In this document: piece after piece, positions 31,908 to 33,542 of the stretch
Layout of the letters: every line of letters starts with the position of its first letter
How positions within the stretch are numbered: the stretch's first letter is position 1
From: Chloroflexota bacterium
GTDB lineage: Bacteria; Chloroflexota; Limnocylindria; Limnocylindrales; CSP1-4
Direction: 5' to 3'
DNA: 33,542 nucleotides
NCBI GenBank assembly: GCA_003152165.1
Contig: PLZO01000101.1
Span: 39,576 to 73,117, forward strand
The notes under the pieces: generated by a model
What the model saw: only the letters and a program-made list of their open reading frames with translations
What the model was told of the DNA's origin: nothing
Databases searched by the model: none
Translations under genes and position numbers: made by a program

Positions 31908-33113
31908 TCAGCCCTCGAGCGTGGCCGCCGCCTCGGCGTAACGCGGGTCAGTGCGCCGGATCGGGTCCGGGTTCGTGCCAACGATTCGCGCCAGCCGCTC
32001 GACGATCAGCTGGAGCGGCGTGGCTGTCCCGAGCAGGGCGGCGACCGGAGCCGGCAGGTCAGGTGCCTCGGGTACGACCACTCGCCCGAGCGGGGTGAGG
32101 ACCGGATCGAGTGCCTCGGCCACGTCGGCCGAGAAGATGCCAGCCACCCGGATTCCGATGACTCCGGCGGCCAGCAGCAGCTGTCGAGCACGGGCGACCC
32201 GCTCCGCTCGGGCGCGGCGTTCGGTAAGGATCAGGATCAGGCCAGTCGAGCCGTTGGTCGACGGCAGGTGGCCATGGGCGACCGTCTCCAGATTTCGACT
32301 CGCGGCGGGGATCCAGGTGCCCTCCTCGAGCTTGAGGACCAGCTCGCGAGCCGGTCCCCGATCTGCTCCCGAGCCGATCGTGAGGATCGGTCGAGTGGTC
32401 GCCAGACCCGCGGCGATCACCTCGGCCGCAGCCGTCGCAGCAGAATCGATGCCGGCCGCCGTCAGCTCGCGGACCAGGGCTGGATCGACCGGCCGGCCGG
32501 TGAGGGCTGCGCCGACCGCGGTAGCTGCCACGAGCGGCGACATATAGCCGACGGTGTGGCAATAGCTCTGATCCCGCTCGAGCGTCTCGAGCACGATGTC
32601 GACCCCCTGAGCACCGGGCGCCCGCCCGCTGACGGTGATCATCGCCGTGCGTGCCCCGACCGAGCGGGCTGCCTCGATCGCCCGCGTCGTCGCCCATGTC
32701 CCGCCGTCGTGGCTGACCGCGATGCATAGCCCAGGATGCGGCTCGAGGCTCGCCTCAAAGGCCTGCTCGGGAATTGGCCCCTGACCCGCCAGCCCGGCTG
32801 TCCGCCAGGCATCGCGCATGATCGCCGCCACGCCGATCGCCCCGTGCTCGCTCGTGCCACAGCCAACGACCACGACCGGCGCGCCGGCCGCGGCGGCAAG
32901 GCGAAGCTCGCCGGCCAGGCCAGCAGCCGACCCGTCGGCCGCGAGACGACCCAGGCAGCGGGCGGCGACGGCCGGCTCGGCCGCGATCATCTCGGTCATG
33001 AACCAGGGCGGCCCGCCCCGGTCGACCGGCTGGCCGGCTCCCTGCCACGGATCCGGTGGGCCGGCCAGTGGTCGGTCAGGATCGAATTCAGTCGGCTCGA
33101 CTGGTCCGTTCAC
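31908..33113 (-). CDS. Double-SIS sugar isomerase/deaminase-like protein
   Basis: The 401-residue protein has two SIS (sugar isomerase) domains, as in GlmS isomerase halves, AgaS and FrlB. The first has VVVVGCGTSEHGAIG near 80-94 and AVSHDGGTWATTRAIEAARS near 132-151. The second has LTIGSGADRGPARELVLKLEEGTW near 250-273. No glutaminase domain is present. The start GTG at 33113 gives a Pro-rich 35-residue lead before the first domain; ATG at 32999 is possible. Aldose- or amino-sugar-phosphate isomerase or deaminase activity is likely, but the substrate is not known. It diverges from nothing and runs in the same direction as the 30581 gene, 157 bases upstream of it. Confidence 0.8.
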   Translation of the reverse strand: MNGPVEPTEFDPDRPLAGPPDPWQGAGQPVDRGGPPWFMTEMIAAEPAVAARCLGRLAADGSAAGLAGELRLAAAAGAPVVVVGCGTSEHGAIGVAAIMRDAWRTAGLAGQGPIPEQAFEASLEPHPGLCIAVSHDGGTWATTRAIEAARSVGARTAMITVSGRAPGAQGVDIVLETLERDQSYCHTVGYMSPLVAATAVGAALTGRPVDPALVRELTAAGIDSAATAAAEVIAAGLATTRPILTIGSGADRGPARELVLKLEEGTWIPAASRNLETVAHGHLPSTNGSTGLILILTERRARAERVARARQLLLAAGVIGIRVAGIFSADVAEALDPVLTPLGRVVVPEAPDLPAPVAALLGTATPLQLIVERLARIVGTNPDPIRRTDPRYAEAAATLEG

Positions 33114-33155
33114 CCGTCCATCATCGCCGCCAGCCCGCTCGGTGCGGGCGCAGTT

Positions 33156-33542
33156 TCATCCGATGCGACCTGCCCAGACGGTGGAGGATCGGCCAGCAGC
33201 GTTACTGCCTCGCGTCCCGCAGGCCGGTGGCCGGCCGGGCGCGAACACTACGAGCGGCTCACCCTTGGTCTCGTGACGCTGAACCAGGTGGGCCTTGAGG
33301 TTGGCCTGCTTCTCGTTCGTCGATTCCCAGTTCTTGAGCGGCGGGTGCTCGATGGCGGCGTCACCCTCGACGATTCGCCATCGTGCGGACCGGCGCGGCA
33401 CCAGCGGTGGGCGCCCGCCGGTCGCCGCCACGAGCGTCCGCAGCGCCTCCATCGTGCGTCCCAGCGTCCGACTGATCGACCGCAGCGACGCACCCGCCCG
33501 GTATGCCCGCCAGATCTCCGCTTTCTCCGGCACCGTCAACGC
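33156..33542 (-). CDS. IS30-type helix-turn-helix fragment with an unrelated C-terminus (partial)
   Basis: The first 50 codons visible match the N-terminal DNA-binding region of IS30-family transposases (LTVPEKAEIWRAYRAGASLRS, split here to about residues 1-20, then ISRTLGRTMEALRTLVAATGG). The gene start lies beyond base 33542. After RRSAR (near 33390) the sequence becomes unlike IS30: EHPPLKNWESTNEKQ, ANLKAHLVQRHETKG and a Pro/Gly-rich end, stopping at 33156. This could be a truncated transposase joined to other sequence, or a small regulator using the same domain. The catalytic DDE domain is absent. Confidence 0.5.
   Translation of the reverse strand, partial: ALTVPEKAEIWRAYRAGASLRSISRTLGRTMEALRTLVAATGGRPPLVPRRSARWRIVEGDAAIEHPPLKNWESTNEKQANLKAHLVQRHETKGEPLVVFAPGRPPACGTRGSNAAGRSSTVWAGRIG

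Noticed and set aside
1-33542. CRISPR array
   Set aside because: No regularly spaced repeats with unique spacers were seen; the only tandem array (5138-5204) has no spacers.

Overview
The window reads as one GC-rich bacterial chromosome segment made mostly of housekeeping genes, with a short, partly decayed accessory stretch at about 26.7-29.2 kb. Gene content suggests a member of Chloroflexota (possibly a Limnocylindria-type lineage) or a nearby Terrabacteria group. The clues are a LytR-CpsA-Psr (LCP) protein, a type-2 isoleucyl-tRNA synthetase with altered signature motifs, a DUF5612-like protein otherwise typical of archaea, an order of rpmB / Asp23-like / FakA-like / recG / rsmD known from Firmicutes-like genomes, and many lipoproteins. 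This placement is inference; no 16S gene is present.

Layout. (1) 1-4680, minus strand: asp23-like, fakA-like, recG and rsmD (cut by the window edge), closely packed; rpmB diverges from them at 4714. (2) 4915-5238: a gene-free stretch holding a hairpin, a composite inverted-repeat element and a 28-bp tandem repeat. (3) 5239-17889, minus strand: a nearly gapless housekeeping array in transcription order ileS, lspA, rluD-like, gmk, priA, def, fmt, rlmN, rpe and a PAP2-family membrane phosphatase. Many start and stop codons overlap (GTGA, TGATG, ATGCCTGA), and a likely internal promoter lies just before def. (4) 17987-19771, plus strand: an LCP envelope protein divergent from ileS; it converges on ilvE. 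(5) 19806-23253, minus strand: rpsF-ssb-rpsR, then a cation antiporter and ilvE. rpsF has a candidate S6:S18-binding leader. (6) 23422-24657, plus strand: a CpaE/TadZ-like receiver-ATPase fusion. It ends in a hairpin shared with the convergent neighbour. (7) 24670-27712, minus strand: a lipoprotein polysaccharide deacetylase broken by three frameshifts, a lipoprotein and a GT87-like membrane protein. (8) 27931-29207, plus strand: a small operon under a promoter overlapped by a near-perfect palindrome. It encodes a 136-residue protein of unknown function, an ArsR-type regulator and an SRPBCC protein interrupted by an amber codon. (9) 29352-33542: DUF5612-like protein, a small unknown protein, tRNA-Leu(UAA), a membrane-anchored unknown protein, a double-SIS sugar-phosphate protein, and an IS30-like helix-turn-helix fragment cut by the window edge.

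Functionally, blocks 1, 3 and 5 supply translation (rpmB, rpsF, rpsR, ileS, def, fmt, rlmN, rluD-like), replication and repair (recG, priA, ssb), nucleotide, sugar and amino-acid metabolism (gmk, rpe, ilvE), and envelope or lipid work (lspA, fakA-like, PAP2, LCP). No complete mobile element, CRISPR array or defence system was seen. The most unusual items are the palindrome-controlled operon, the isoleucyl-tRNA synthetase motifs, the composite inverted repeat and the rpsF leader.
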